From: Sphingomonas sp. Leaf21
Lineage (GTDB): Bacteria; Pseudomonadota; Alphaproteobacteria; Sphingomonadales; Sphingomonadaceae
Length of the DNA stretch: 46,975 nt
Assembly (NCBI RefSeq): GCF_916858675.1
Contig: NZ_CAKASM010000028.1
Location: forward strand, 1 to 46,975
Reading direction: 5' to 3'
Shown here: positions 34,247 to 42,037 of the stretch, piece after piece
Layout: each line of letters opens with the position of its first letter
Numbering within the stretch: position 1 is the stretch's first letter
The notes under the pieces: generated by a model
The model's input: only the letters and a program-made list of their open reading frames with translations
Told to the model about the DNA's origin: nothing
Databases searched by the model: none
Position numbers and translations under genes: made by a program

Positions 34247-34380
34247 TACGCCGACAGCTTCTTGCGACCGCGCGCGCGACGCGCCCGGATCACCGCACGG
34301 CCGCCGGGCGTCGCCATCCGCGCACGGAAGCCGTGACGGCGAGCGCGCACCAGATTGCTCGGCTGAAAGGTCCGCTTCAT
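34246..34380 (-). CDS. rpmH: 50S ribosomal protein L34
   Basis: The 44-residue product is a complete L34: MKRTFQPSNLVRARRHGF, then RARMATPGGRAVIRARRARGRKKLSA. AAGGA lies eight bases before the ATG. An earlier ATG (MNDEADL, in the rnpA frame) overlaps the same leader. First gene of the rpmH-rnpA-yidD-yidC-engB transcript; the promoter must be in the 194 bp shared with divergent comM. Confidence 0.98.
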   Translation of the reverse strand: MKRTFQPSNLVRARRHGFRARMATPGGRAVIRARRARGRKKLSA

Positions 34381-34574
34381 CGTTCATTCCTTGGATACGT
34401 CTGAATAAAAACGGCCGCCACGAGGACGGCCTTGGTGGCAAGCCGCTTACACAAAGCGTCGGTCCAAGTCAATCCGGTCCGGGCGTCGCCATGGCCGCCC
34501 CCTTGCGATCCGTCGCCATCCTTTGCAGGAAGGGCGGGCGGGCAGGGGGGAGCCCGTGCGAAGGGGGAAAGCAC

Positions 34575-36089
34575 ATGGCGACCATCGTGTCCACCGTGGC
34601 CTATCTGGGGCTCGAGGCGCGTGCCGTCGAGGTACAGGTGCAGTTGATCGCGGGGCTGCCCGCGTTCAATCTGGTGGGGCTGGCCGACAAGGCGGTGGGG
34701 GAGAGTCGCGAACGCGTTCGCGCCGCGATCGCCGCGATGGGCCTCGCGCTGCCGCCCAAGCGGATCGCGGTCAATCTGTCGCCCGCCGACCTGCCCAAGG
34801 AAGGATCGCATTTCGATCTGCCCATCGCGCTGGCGCTGCTGGCGGCGATGGGGGTGATCGATGCCGAGTTGCTGGCCGATCACGTCGTCGTCGGCGAACT
34901 GGCGCTGGACGGGCGGATCGGGCCGTCACCCGGCGTCCTGCTGGCGGCGCTCCATGCGGGTTCGCTCGACAAGGGGCTGATCTGTCCCGCCGCGCAGGGG
35001 GCGGAGGCGCAATGGGCGGGCGGCGGATCGGTCATCGCCGCGCCCGATCTGTTGTCGCTGATCAACCACCTGAAGGGTCATTCCGTCCTGCCCACGCCCG
35101 AGGGCGGTGTGGTCGAACAGGCCGCGACCGGCCCCGACCTGTCGCAGGTGAAGGGGCAGGAAAATGCCCGGCGTGCGCTCGAGATCGCGGCGGCGGGCGG
35201 GCACAATCTGCTGATGAGCGGGCCGCCGGGGTCGGGCAAGTCGCTGATGGCGGCATGCCTGCCCGGTATCCTGCCGCCGCTCGACGCGGTCGAGGCGTTG
35301 GAGGTGTCGATGATCCAGTCGGTGGCGGGCACGCTTACCGGTGGTCGGCTGACCCGGACACGTCCCTTCCGCGCGCCGCATCACTCCGCGTCGATGGCGG
35401 CACTGACCGGTGGCGGGTTGAAGGCGAAGCCGGGGGAAGTCAGCCTCGCGCATCTCGGCGTCCTCTTTCTTGACGAACTGCCGGAATTCCAACGCGCCGT
35501 CCTCGATTCGCTTCGCCAGCCGATCGAAACCGGAACGGTGAGCATCGCGCGCGCCAACGCCCATGTGACCTTTCCCGCGCGCTTCCAGTTGGTCGCCGCA
35601 ATGAACCCATGCCGTTGCGGGCATCTGGGCGACGCCGCGCTCGCCTGCGCGCGGGCGCCGCGCTGCGCGGCGGATTATCAGGCGAAGATTTCGGGGCCGC
35701 TGCTTGATCGGATCGATCTGTCGGTCGAGGTGCAGCCGGTGCGCGCGGTCGATCTGCTCGCCCGCGCCGACGCCGAATCCTCCGCCATCGTCGCCCAGCG
35801 GGTCGCGGCGGCGCGGTCGCGACAGACCGAGCGGTATCGCGATGCACCGGTGACCGTACGGACCAATGCGGAAGCCGACGGCACGCTGCTGGAGCATTGG
35901 GCGACGCCGGACGAGACGGGCCGCACGCTCCTGGCCGAGGCGGCGGAGCGGATGCGCCTGACAGCACGGGGCTATACGCGGATCCTGCGCGTCGCACGCA
36001 CGATCGCCGATCTGGCGGGTGCGGAGCGGGTAGGGCGGATTCATCTCGCCGAGGCGATCAGCTATCGCCAGCGTCCGCCGGTGAGTTGA
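34575..36089 (+). CDS. comM: YifB/ComM-family Mg chelatase-like AAA ATPase
   Basis: In naturally transforming bacteria ComM is a hexameric helicase promoting branch migration of incoming DNA; whether this organism transforms is not known. The 504-residue protein starts MATIVSTVAYLGLEA with an N-terminal S5-like domain (AVNLSPADLPKEGSHFDLPIALALL). The AAA core has Walker A GPPGSGKS, HHSASMAALTGGG and Walker B VLFLDELPEF. A CxC region (NPCRCGHLGDAALAC) and the C-terminal Mg-chelatase domain follow. Divergent from rpmH and followed after 31 bp by a small membrane gene. Confidence 0.93.
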   Translation: MATIVSTVAYLGLEARAVEVQVQLIAGLPAFNLVGLADKAVGESRERVRAAIAAMGLALPPKRIAVNLSPADLPKEGSHFDLPIALALLAAMGVIDAELLADHVVVGELALDGRIGPSPGVLLAALHAGSLDKGLICPAAQGAEAQWAGGGSVIAAPDLLSLINHLKGHSVLPTPEGGVVEQAATGPDLSQVKGQENARRALEIAAAGGHNLLMSGPPGSGKSLMAACLPGILPPLDAVEALEVSMIQSVAGTLTGGRLTRTRPFRAPHHSASMAALTGGGLKAKPGEVSLAHLGVLFLDELPEFQRAVLDSLRQPIETGTVSIARANAHVTFPARFQLVAAMNPCRCGHLGDAALACARAPRCAADYQAKISGPLLDRIDLSVEVQPVRAVDLLARADAESSAIVAQRVAAARSRQTERYRDAPVTVRTNAEADGTLLEHWATPDETGRTLLAEAAERMRLTARGYTRILRVARTIADLAGAERVGRIHLAEAISYRQRPPVS

Positions 36090-36120
36090 CCGTTACGGTC
36101 GCAGCGCGGAGCATTCGGTC

Positions 36121-36432
36121 ATGGCAAAATCCGATCGGGTATCGAAGCTCGCCAGGGCGGCGGGGCTCGCAATCCTCATCCTGCTGGGACCGCCGCTGAC
36201 ATGGCTGGCAATTCTGTGGTCGGATCCGGTGGCATCGGGGCTGCGCAGTCCCGTGCTCGCCTATGGCCTCGCCGCCATGTCGACGGTGCCGGGGCTCGTG
36301 GGAATCGCGTTGCTGCCGCTCCGCGCGAGCACCAAGTGGCTGATCCTCCCGCTCTATCTGGTCGCCGCGGCGCTGATGCTGATGACGACGCTGGTCTATT
36401 TCGTCTGCATCGCCACGCAGGATTGTCCATGA
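36121..36432 (+). CDS. 103-aa membrane protein, function unknown
   Basis: Three likely membrane spans: LAILILLGPPLTWLAILW, VLAYGLAAMSTVPGLVGIALL and WLILPLYLVAAALMLMTTLVYFVCIA. The N-terminus (MAKSDRVSKLARAAG) is basic. It starts 31 bp after comM on the same strand and ends 57 bp before tRNA-Leu. Composition matches the core genome. I recognise no family. Confidence 0.75.
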   Translation: MAKSDRVSKLARAAGLAILILLGPPLTWLAILWSDPVASGLRSPVLAYGLAAMSTVPGLVGIALLPLRASTKWLILPLYLVAAALMLMTTLVYFVCIATQDCP

Positions 36433-36489
36433 TGCACCACAATCGCGCTTGCGCCTGGCATCACCCTCGTCTAGCAGCGCCACTTCGCT

Positions 36490-36574
36490 GCCCCTGTGGC
36501 GAAATTGGTAGACGCATTCGACTCAAAATCGAACGCCGCAAGGCATGCTGGTTCGAGTCCGGCCAGGGGCACCA
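36490..36574 (+). tRNA. tRNA-Leu (anticodon CAA)
   Basis: 85-nt class II tRNA. The acceptor stem pairs GCCCCTG (36490-36496) with CAGGGGC (36564-36570). The D-arm has GCGAAATTGGTAGACGC. The anticodon stem TTCGA/TCGAA closes the loop CTCAAAA, giving CAA for UUG. A variable arm follows, then the T-arm GGTTCGAGTCC; discriminator A and CCA (36572-36574) are encoded. It marks the boundary between core genes and the accessory region, so its 3' end is the probable integration site. Confidence 0.96.
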
Positions 36575-36578
36575 CTAA

Positions 36579-36601
36579 CAGTCACTTAAGTGCCTGTTTT
36601 T
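36579..36601 (+). terminator. terminator after tRNA-Leu
   Basis: CAG-T-CACTTAAGTG-C-CTG forms a small stem with a TTAA loop, followed by TTTTT at 36597-36601, five bases after the tRNA. Confidence 0.65.
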
Positions 36602-36728
36602 GCTTAGTTTTCATGTTTGTGGATGCGGCTCGCTCCCTCTGCTGTTCCCACATTTGATACCGACTACAGCCGATTGATGGCGAACAGTGCCGGTCAAACG
36701 ACCTTGTCTGATAGTCTCTCACGCCAGG

Positions 36729-36983
36729 TCAAAGGTCGAGGTCTATCTGCTCTGGGCGGATGTATGGCGGTGCGACGACATAGCCCTCAGCTGCCAAGCG
36801 CTGCAGCGACTCCACGTGCACCAGCCGTCGTCGGCCGATCTTGACGGTGGTGATCTGACCGGCCGCGACCAACTCGTAGAAGCGGGTGCGTCCGATGCCG
36901 ATCATAGCAAGCGCGACCTTCACCGTGACGGTGAGAGGGGGCCGTGTAGTGAGGGCGCCAGCTGGCTCCCGAAGGTTCTTCAT
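36729..36983 (-). CDS. excisionase-like helix-turn-helix protein
   Basis: The 84-residue product starts MKNLREPAG, eight bases after AGGAG. Its core VKVALAMIGIGRTRFYELVAAGQITTVKIGRRRLVHVESLQRLAAEG is the MerR-like winged helix of the excisionase/DNA-binding family (HTH_17 type): short first helix, FYELVAAGQI recognition helix, then the KIGRRRLV wing. Such proteins direct excision or regulate integrase genes of islands. It is the first gene beyond tRNA-Leu, where an integrase would be expected, but none is found here; a plain transcription regulator is the alternative. Confidence 0.85.
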   Translation of the reverse strand: MKNLREPAGALTTRPPLTVTVKVALAMIGIGRTRFYELVAAGQITTVKIGRRRLVHVESLQRLAAEGYVVAPPYIRPEQIDLDL

Positions 36984-37562
36984 GTACCAGACTCCTAGCA
37001 TGGAGGCTGGTGGGCTCTGCGACGTACGCAACTTAGGCCGGTTCGACGACGAAGAACAAGCGGCTTGAATCTTAAACGCTGCAGGCTGCGTGATCCCGAT
37101 CGACTACAATTTTTGCAATGTGTGCCAACGACTTAGCCATTGGGATCGGATGGGATCAAAAACTAGTCGTTTGGGATCGGCAAAGCCGCTTCCATAAACC
37201 CGCAGGAATGCTCCCTTTTTCTAAAGCGAAGCTTGCGTAGGGTGTGGGTGGATCTCAATCCGGCGTACATATTTTGCGGCATCAGTGGGCACAGGTAATC
37301 AGAGGTCAATACGCCTATCCAGCTGGCATTTGCCGCCGATAGGCGGGCAATAACAAAACCGTGCTGCCCGCCTTCACAGATCGAAAGGCCGCAATTCAGC
37401 CCAATGGCGAACGAGACGGCCGATTCCGTATTCCTCGCCTAGCGCCTGCTGGCGTAGAGAATATGAGCCGGTACCAGTAACGCTGCCTTTGCAGGCGGTA
37501 TTCCTCCGGGTCTCCGCTCTGAAGGCATTGTGCGCTAGCGCATGCCTTGGCACACATCAGGC
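36984..37562. other. 579-bp non-coding stretch with GGGATC repeats
   Basis: No convincing gene. GGGATCGG at 37142-37149 and 37173-37180 and GGGATC at 37152-37157 share an orientation; GATCCC at 37092-37097 is the inverted form. Such a cluster near an excisionase gene may be protein-binding sites. The rest has no recognised structure. Confidence 0.5.
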
Positions 37563-38477
37563 ATGATCTTCCGCTCCGTCCTCGTCGCATCGCTGCTGAC
37601 CAGTCTGGCATCGTGCGTTGCCCCTCATGCGCCTACTCAAGACGCCGCGACCGAAGCGACTGCAACCCGCCCTCTCAAGGTGGCGTCCTGGAACCTGGAG
37701 TTCTTGGCAGAGAAGGACGGCGCAGGATGCGAGCCGCGAACCGACGCTGATTATGCAGCCATGCGTCAGATCGCGGACACGCTCGATGCTGACGTGATCG
37801 CTTTCCAAGAGGCGGAGAACGAAGCGGCGGCGGCGCGCGTGTTCGACCCGAACCGCTACACCATCGTGATGGAGAAGCGCCCCGGCGCCGCGTCGGGCAG
37901 TTGTGGCGGCAAGCACCCTGAGCAGCGATTTATCCGTCAAGCCGTCGGGTTCGCGATCAGGAAGGGTATCGCTTTCGACCGCAACCCGGACGTCACGGCG
38001 CTACAACTCGGCAACCCGCAATTGCGTTCGGGGGTCGATATTCGCGTGAGGGCGCCAGGACACCAGTCTGTCCGGTTGCTGGCGGTCCATCTAAAGTCCG
38101 GCTGCTTCCAAGGCGACAGCGCTCAGGCCTGCGGCGTCCTGCGACAGCAGGTGCCCGTATTGGAGGACTGGATTGACCGAGCGGCCGTCGGGCCTGATCG
38201 GTTCGTTGTCTTGGGGGACTGGAATCGTCGTCTTGCTGAACCTGGCGATGCCGTCTGGACCGAACTAGACGATGGCAATCCCGCCAACGCCGATCTGCGA
38301 CTGGCTGATGAAGGTGTGACGCCACGGTGCGATCCCCGGTATCGCTCATTCATCGATCACATCGTCTTTGATCGTCGGGCGGCGGGACAGGCGAGTGGAT
38401 TTGCCGAAACGACCTATGCGCCCGGGCAAAAGCATCTGTCCGATCACTGTCCGGTTAGCGCACTTGTATCAGGTTGA
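37563..38477 (+). CDS. endonuclease/exonuclease/phosphatase (EEP) family lipoprotein
   Basis: The 304-residue precursor has a lipoprotein signal (MIFRSVLVASLLTSLASC, lipobox LASC, Cys18) and an EEP/DNase I-like fold. Expected motifs in order: KVASWNLEFL, AFQEAEN (metal-binding Glu), AVHLKSGC, VVLGDWNR (Asp/Asn), IDHIVFDRR and LSDHCPVSA (Asp-His). The metal and catalytic set is complete, so an active nuclease or phosphodiesterase acting outside the cytoplasm is likely; substrate unknown. It is the first larger cargo gene of the island. Start chosen at MIFRSVL because the signal peptide begins there. Confidence 0.87.
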   Translation: MIFRSVLVASLLTSLASCVAPHAPTQDAATEATATRPLKVASWNLEFLAEKDGAGCEPRTDADYAAMRQIADTLDADVIAFQEAENEAAAARVFDPNRYTIVMEKRPGAASGSCGGKHPEQRFIRQAVGFAIRKGIAFDRNPDVTALQLGNPQLRSGVDIRVRAPGHQSVRLLAVHLKSGCFQGDSAQACGVLRQQVPVLEDWIDRAAVGPDRFVVLGDWNRRLAEPGDAVWTELDDGNPANADLRLADEGVTPRCDPRYRSFIDHIVFDRRAAGQASGFAETTYAPGQKHLSDHCPVSALVSG

Positions 38478-38579
38478 ATTAACGGGGCCTGCCGTCCGCC
38501 ATAGCTGACGACGTCTGGGAAGTGGCGAATGGCTAGTTTGGGTGGAGAGCGGCCTTCGATCGGCGTAGCGTGCCGCCCT

Positions 38580-38894
38580 ATGCGTAATGCCAAGCGAACG
38601 GAAAGCGGGAGGATCTCGGTCGACGGAGAGGACTTCGCGTGGCGCCTGCATCGCGAGCCGCAATGGTGCACTGCCGATGGTTGGCGTGGGATGGTGCTTG
38701 CCGTTCGTCACGTCGATGGCCAGCGGGAGGCACTGGTTGAGTGGCCGATGCCAAAGGCCGCGAGTCACAGCGTACCTTATCGTCAGCGCCCGAAGATCGA
38801 TGCGCCGCTGCTCAATCGCGCCGTGACCGCTGCCATTCAGGCCGGCTGGCAACCGCTTTCACGTGGCAAGCCCGTCAGCGTGCTAGTGGAGTAG
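38580..38894 (+). CDS. hypothetical protein, 104 aa
   Basis: Not recognised by family name. The product (MRNAKRTESGRISVDGEDFAWRL at the start) is soluble, with several tryptophans and a compact predicted beta-rich N-terminal half (WRLHREPQWCTADGWRGMVLAVRHVDGQREALVEWPM) and a helical C-terminal half (LNRAVTAAIQAGWQPLSRGKPVSVLVE). An in-frame ATG at 38529 would add 17 residues that look unrelated. No cofactor or metal motif is seen. On the same strand as the EEP gene, 102 bp downstream. Confidence 0.6.
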   Translation: MRNAKRTESGRISVDGEDFAWRLHREPQWCTADGWRGMVLAVRHVDGQREALVEWPMPKAASHSVPYRQRPKIDAPLLNRAVTAAIQAGWQPLSRGKPVSVLVE

Positions 38895-38934
38895 TTCCGC
38901 GAGCGAAGGTTAGCGGAACGATCGGTTGTGGGCG

Positions 38935-39156
38935 TCAGCGGACATTCGTCCGACTGGTAATCAGAGCATCAACGTGAGCGACCTTTTCGCGGAGCTTGTC
39001 GAGGAACGGCCGCCCGTGCTTTTCCATCCGGTCTGGCGGGTAGTTGCGGATGGCGTACTCGTAACGTTGCACCTGGTCGGCCAAACTAGCGCGGAGCCGC
39101 TCCAGATCGCGATCTGACAGACTCTCCCGCTCGACATAGGCTCGATTGATGAACAC
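38935..39156 (-). CDS. hypothetical helical protein, 73 aa
   Basis: Charged, all-helical composition (RESLSDRDLERLRASLADQVQRYEYAIRNYP, GRPFLDKLREKVAHVDALI) with heptad-like spacing that could form a coiled coil. It would start at GTG (MFINRAYVERE) without a clear ribosome site. Transcribed against its neighbours. No family recognised; the amino-acid composition is more protein-like than that of the opposite frames, which is the main support. Confidence 0.5.
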   Translation of the reverse strand: MFINRAYVERESLSDRDLERLRASLADQVQRYEYAIRNYPPDRMEKHGRPFLDKLREKVAHVDALITSRTNVR

Positions 39157-39314
39157 CGCAGGACGTTATTTTGGCTGCCCTCGAGAGGCCAGCCTGAAAT
39201 GTCCAATTATGGGCGGTCCTTGCCATGACGCCATCATGATACGCCCATCCTCTGGCACGCGCTTGGCATAGATAATAGCATCCGCCAGCCCGACTCACGG
39301 GCAGGAGAAGACCA

Positions 39315-39512
39315 ATGCGCTCGCTTGCCATTATCGCATCCGCTCTTTCGCTCATCGCCGTCGCCACGCCATCGATCGCTGCACCATGTCGCGACGCGAA
39401 GGGCAAATTTGTGAAGTGCCCTGAGGCGGCCGCACCGAAGGCCACGCGCTGCAAGGCTGCGAATGGGCGGTTCGCTAAGTGCGGAACGCCTGGTGCCAAG
39501 CCGATTAAGTAA
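39315..39512 (+). CDS. small exported protein with a duplicated Cys motif
   Basis: The 65-residue precursor starts after AGGAGAAGACC. It has a signal peptide (MRSLAIIASALSLIAVATPSIAA) and a 42-residue mature part with two copies of the same motif: CRDAKGKFVKC and CKAANGRFAKC, separated by a Pro/Ala linker. Two cysteine pairs suggest disulfide-stabilised loops in the periplasm. Function unknown. Confidence 0.75.
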   Translation: MRSLAIIASALSLIAVATPSIAAPCRDAKGKFVKCPEAAAPKATRCKAANGRFAKCGTPGAKPIK

Positions 39513-39657
39513 TCCGCCGGTCAGCAGGTGGCGCAGCGTTCTGGACTGGGTTCAGATCTGTGCCCTTGCGCTGATCATGGGCTTGCCGGTGATCATCGCA
39601 ATTGCCGGTTATGTCAGGCGTGCCATTGCGGTCATTGTGGTGGCATTGGACAGTTGA
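39463..39657 (+). CDS. possible small membrane protein (weak)
   Basis: The frame would encode 64 residues with a hydrophobic C-terminal half (VQICALALIMGLPVIIAIAGYVRRAIAVIVVAL). It overlaps the end of the preceding gene by 50 bases in another frame and has no good ribosome site or start after the overlap. Reported only because the hydrophobic stretch is long and the surrounding gap holds nothing else. Confidence 0.3.
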   Translation: MGGSLSAERLVPSRLSNPPVSRWRSVLDWVQICALALIMGLPVIIAIAGYVRRAIAVIVVALDS

Positions 39658-39729
39658 CTAAGCGGCGGTCCTAAATCCTAATCCCCGTAATGCTTCGCGA
39701 GCCGCGAATCAGAAACGGGGGGATACCTA

Positions 39730-40323
39730 ATGTTGAAGTATTGCCTGGCGGGCGCCGTTGCGCTCGCTTCTGTTGCTGCGCATGCGCAAGTCGCTGAACC
39801 GACGCCGATCGCTGCTTCCACCACTAACGCCGCTGTCCTGCGTGTCGGGACTGAGGTTCCTCTTCGCCTTTCTGAAGAGTTGACTACCAAGGGCAAGCAG
39901 CTCCGCGTCGGGCAGCGCTTTCACCTTGAAACGGCCGAGCCGGTCGTCGTGAACGGCGTCACGGTCATTCCGGCTGGCAGCCCCGCAATGGGTGAGATCA
40001 CCGACGTACGTAACAAGGGCATGTGGGGCAAGTCGGGGCACCTTGCGGGCCGCGTCCTGTTCGTGACGGTCAACGGTCGCCAGATCCGCATGTCGGGTGC
40101 CTTCGACGACAAGGGCGTGACGGGGACGGCTGGCGTTGTGGGGGCGATCGCCCTGGTTCCGGTGGCGGGCTTCCTGATGACCGGCACCAGTGCCAAGGTC
40201 CCGGCCGGGTCGATCGTGAAGAGCTTCGTCGACGAGGACGTGCCGCTTTCGATCTCTGCCACCGCGCCGCCTCCGCTTGCGGTCAACGCGACCGTGCCGG
40301 TTGCGCCGCAGCCCGCGAAATAA
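39730..40323 (+). CDS. exported protein, function unknown (197 aa)
   Basis: A signal peptide (MLKYCLAGAVALASVAAHAQ) leads to a mature protein with a beta-rich middle (VGTEVPLRLSEELTTKGKQLRVGQRFHLETAEPVVVNGVTVIPAGSPAMGEI) and a hydrophobic, glycine-rich segment (GTAGVVGAIALVPVAGFLMTG) that could cross or insert in a membrane. The pattern of alternating beta strands around PLRLSEELTTKG resembles secreted SH3- or TrbI-like beta domains in general shape, but I do not assign it. A G-rich ribosome site precedes the ATG. Confidence 0.75.
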   Translation: MLKYCLAGAVALASVAAHAQVAEPTPIAASTTNAAVLRVGTEVPLRLSEELTTKGKQLRVGQRFHLETAEPVVVNGVTVIPAGSPAMGEITDVRNKGMWGKSGHLAGRVLFVTVNGRQIRMSGAFDDKGVTGTAGVVGAIALVPVAGFLMTGTSAKVPAGSIVKSFVDEDVPLSISATAPPPLAVNATVPVAPQPAK

Positions 40324-40393
40324 TTGGGCGGGGTCGGGGTGCTGATTCACCCCGGCCCCTTCACCGTCAGCCTCACGGTCGTGGGAGGAACGA

Positions 40394-40645
40394 ATGAAAA
40401 TCCTTGCCGCTCTTTCATGCTTTGCGCTCGTCGTCTCTGGCATCGGGGCCGATCAAGCTGATGCCAAGCGCTACCGGTCATCCCACTCTACGAAGCGGGT
40501 GAAACGAAGCCGGGGGCTGAACTTCTATCCGACCCGAGGCACCACCGAGGGGGCATGCCCGTGCAACGGCGGCAACGTCTGCGTTGGTCCACGTGGCGGG
40601 CGCTATTGCATCACCAGCGGGGGGAATAAGCGATACGGGGTCTAG
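40394..40645 (+). CDS. small exported Cys-containing protein (83 aa)
   Basis: A signal peptide (MKILAALSCFALVVSGIGADQADA) is followed by a basic stretch (KRYRSSHSTKRVKRSRG) and a compact C-terminal motif CPCNGGNVCVGPRGGRYCITSGGNKRYG with four cysteines. The last part looks like a small beta-hairpin held by disulfides. A ribosome site (GGAGG) precedes the ATG. It lies 70 bp after the larger exported gene on the same strand. Function unknown. Confidence 0.75.
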   Translation: MKILAALSCFALVVSGIGADQADAKRYRSSHSTKRVKRSRGLNFYPTRGTTEGACPCNGGNVCVGPRGGRYCITSGGNKRYGV

Positions 40646-40728
40646 GCGCGTCATCCTAACTCAGGGGAAACTGGGCTCGCCTGACACGTTCTATCACGCT
40701 GACAATAGCTTGGCGGCGATATAGGCGA

Positions 40729-41355
40729 ATGTGTAACCGGGCCCGATTTGGTGGCGAGCCGCAGACGATATTTCAGTCGGCCGCCAAGCTGTTCGACGAA
40801 CGACCGCGCGACAATCGCTTTCACCCGCAGGAATTGCGTCCCAAGGCGCGCAGCTATGTGATCAGGGAGCAGGATGGCGAAAGAGCTTGGGACGTCATGT
40901 CCTGGGACGTGTTGGGTGGGAAAGCTCCGTACCCCATGACGAACGTGCGCAACCTGGCACTGCCGCAGTGGCGACGCCTAGCTGCTGATCCTGCAAACCG
41001 CTGCATCATCCCGCTCACGGAGTTTTGTGAGTTCACCCCCGACCGCCACGACCTGGGGGACGGGAAGCCGCCGCTCAAAGGTGAGATGTGGTTCAGCGTG
41101 ACCGATCAGCTGACTTTTGCTGTCGCGGGGTTCTGGCAGCAGACGGCTGAGGGCCGGTCGTTCGCGATGGTTACCTGCGACGCCAACGAACTAGTCGAGC
41201 CCGTTCACCCGAAGGCGATGATCACCGTCTTGCACCCGGGGGACGTGACGACGTGGCTGCGCGCACCGGCAGCAGAAGCGGTGATGCTCCAGCGCCCGTA
41301 TCCTGCCGACCGCATGAAGGTACGCGGGCCAGTGTATCCTACCAGGGGACGCTAG
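40729..41355 (+). CDS. SRAP-domain protein (YedK/HMCES-like abasic-site sensor)
   Basis: SRAP proteins crosslink through the N-terminal cysteine to abasic sites in single-stranded DNA and shield them during replication. The 208 residues begin MCNRARFG, so Cys2 becomes the N-terminal residue after Met removal, which fixes the start. The other catalytic positions are Glu101 in TEFCEF and His160 in VHPKAMITVL; His160 has the same number as in E. coli YedK. The usual NARxE motif reads NVRNL (Asn72), a variant. It shares the island with umuDC. No LexA box is visible directly upstream. Confidence 0.93.
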   Translation: MCNRARFGGEPQTIFQSAAKLFDERPRDNRFHPQELRPKARSYVIREQDGERAWDVMSWDVLGGKAPYPMTNVRNLALPQWRRLAADPANRCIIPLTEFCEFTPDRHDLGDGKPPLKGEMWFSVTDQLTFAVAGFWQQTAEGRSFAMVTCDANELVEPVHPKAMITVLHPGDVTTWLRAPAAEAVMLQRPYPADRMKVRGPVYPTRGR

Positions 41356-41830
41356 CCCCAAGCTGTTGGCCAATAAGCCGATCGGGCGAATCACACTTAA
41401 CCCATCGACTGAATCGCTCAATTGAGAACTGCATCAGCCTGAACTTTGCACGGCATCTCGGCAATGGAACATCCGTGGGACGCAACCGGAACGGTTAACC
41501 ATACCTGTGAATAAGCCCAACCTGCGCTGTGGATAGATCCCAAATATGCGCCGATTTTACCCGTAGAGGGCACTCAGGGGCGTATTCGAGGGCAAATACC
41601 CCCGGCGACTCATCTGTGCCGGAAAACCGGCTCAGTGGCCCGCAAATCAGATTCTTCTTGCTTCGGAACAAGAATCGCTTCAAACGCAAATAACCCCGAG
41701 GTGTTGGAGCACCCCGGGGTTGGTTTGGTAACCGCGACAGAACCGCGGTAGAATTTCGCTAGCGAGGCTCCCTTTAGAGCCTATCGGAGCGTCGTGTCAA
41801 CTCGGTTCTGTCGCCTTGGAGCGACAACAA
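41356..41830. other. 475-bp non-coding stretch with DnaA-box-like sites and hairpins
   Basis: No convincing gene. TGTGAATAA at 41506-41514 is an exact match to the DnaA-box consensus (TTATNCACA reversed) and TGTGGATAG at 41528-41536 has one mismatch. A hairpin AACCCCG-AGGTG/CACC-CCGGGGTT lies near 41693-41723 and may end transcription from the SRAP side. TGTCGC/GCGACA (41809-41814 and 41821-41826) can pair across the likely ribosome site (GGAG) of the next gene. Confidence 0.5.
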
Positions 41831-42037
41831 ATGCGACGTTTTTCTTCCCCACCTGTGACGCCGGAAATGGCGGCGCACATTCGTTTCCTCATCATCGAGA
41901 TGGGGCTTTTCCAGCATCAAGCAGCCGCGCTTTGCGGTGTGAACCAAGGCCGCGTTTCCGAAACCATGCATGGCCGCTGGTTTCCGGAGGAGCCACCTCG
42001 TCGGGGTCCTTTCCCTGTCGCGCTGAAGGCTGCTTGA
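41831..42037 (+). CDS. small helix-turn-helix protein (68 aa)
   Basis: The product MRRFSSPPVTPEMAAHIRFL carries a lambda-repressor-like HTH: IRFLIIEMGLFQHQAAALCGVNQGRVSETMHGRWF, where QAAALCGVNQGRVSETM is the two-helix DNA-binding unit. It ends in a Pro/Arg-rich tail. GGAG lies ten bases before the ATG, inside a small hairpin that could limit translation. One base overlaps the next gene's ATG (TGAATG region), and the pair appears to be one transcript ending at 42173-42204. Probably a local regulator; the target is unknown. Confidence 0.75.
   Translation: MRRFSSPPVTPEMAAHIRFLIIEMGLFQHQAAALCGVNQGRVSETMHGRWFPEEPPRRGPFPVALKAA

Noticed and set aside
37396..37611. 71-residue minus-strand frame upstream of the EEP gene
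   Set aside because: Arg-rich composition of a shadow frame overlapping the signal peptide of the EEP gene.
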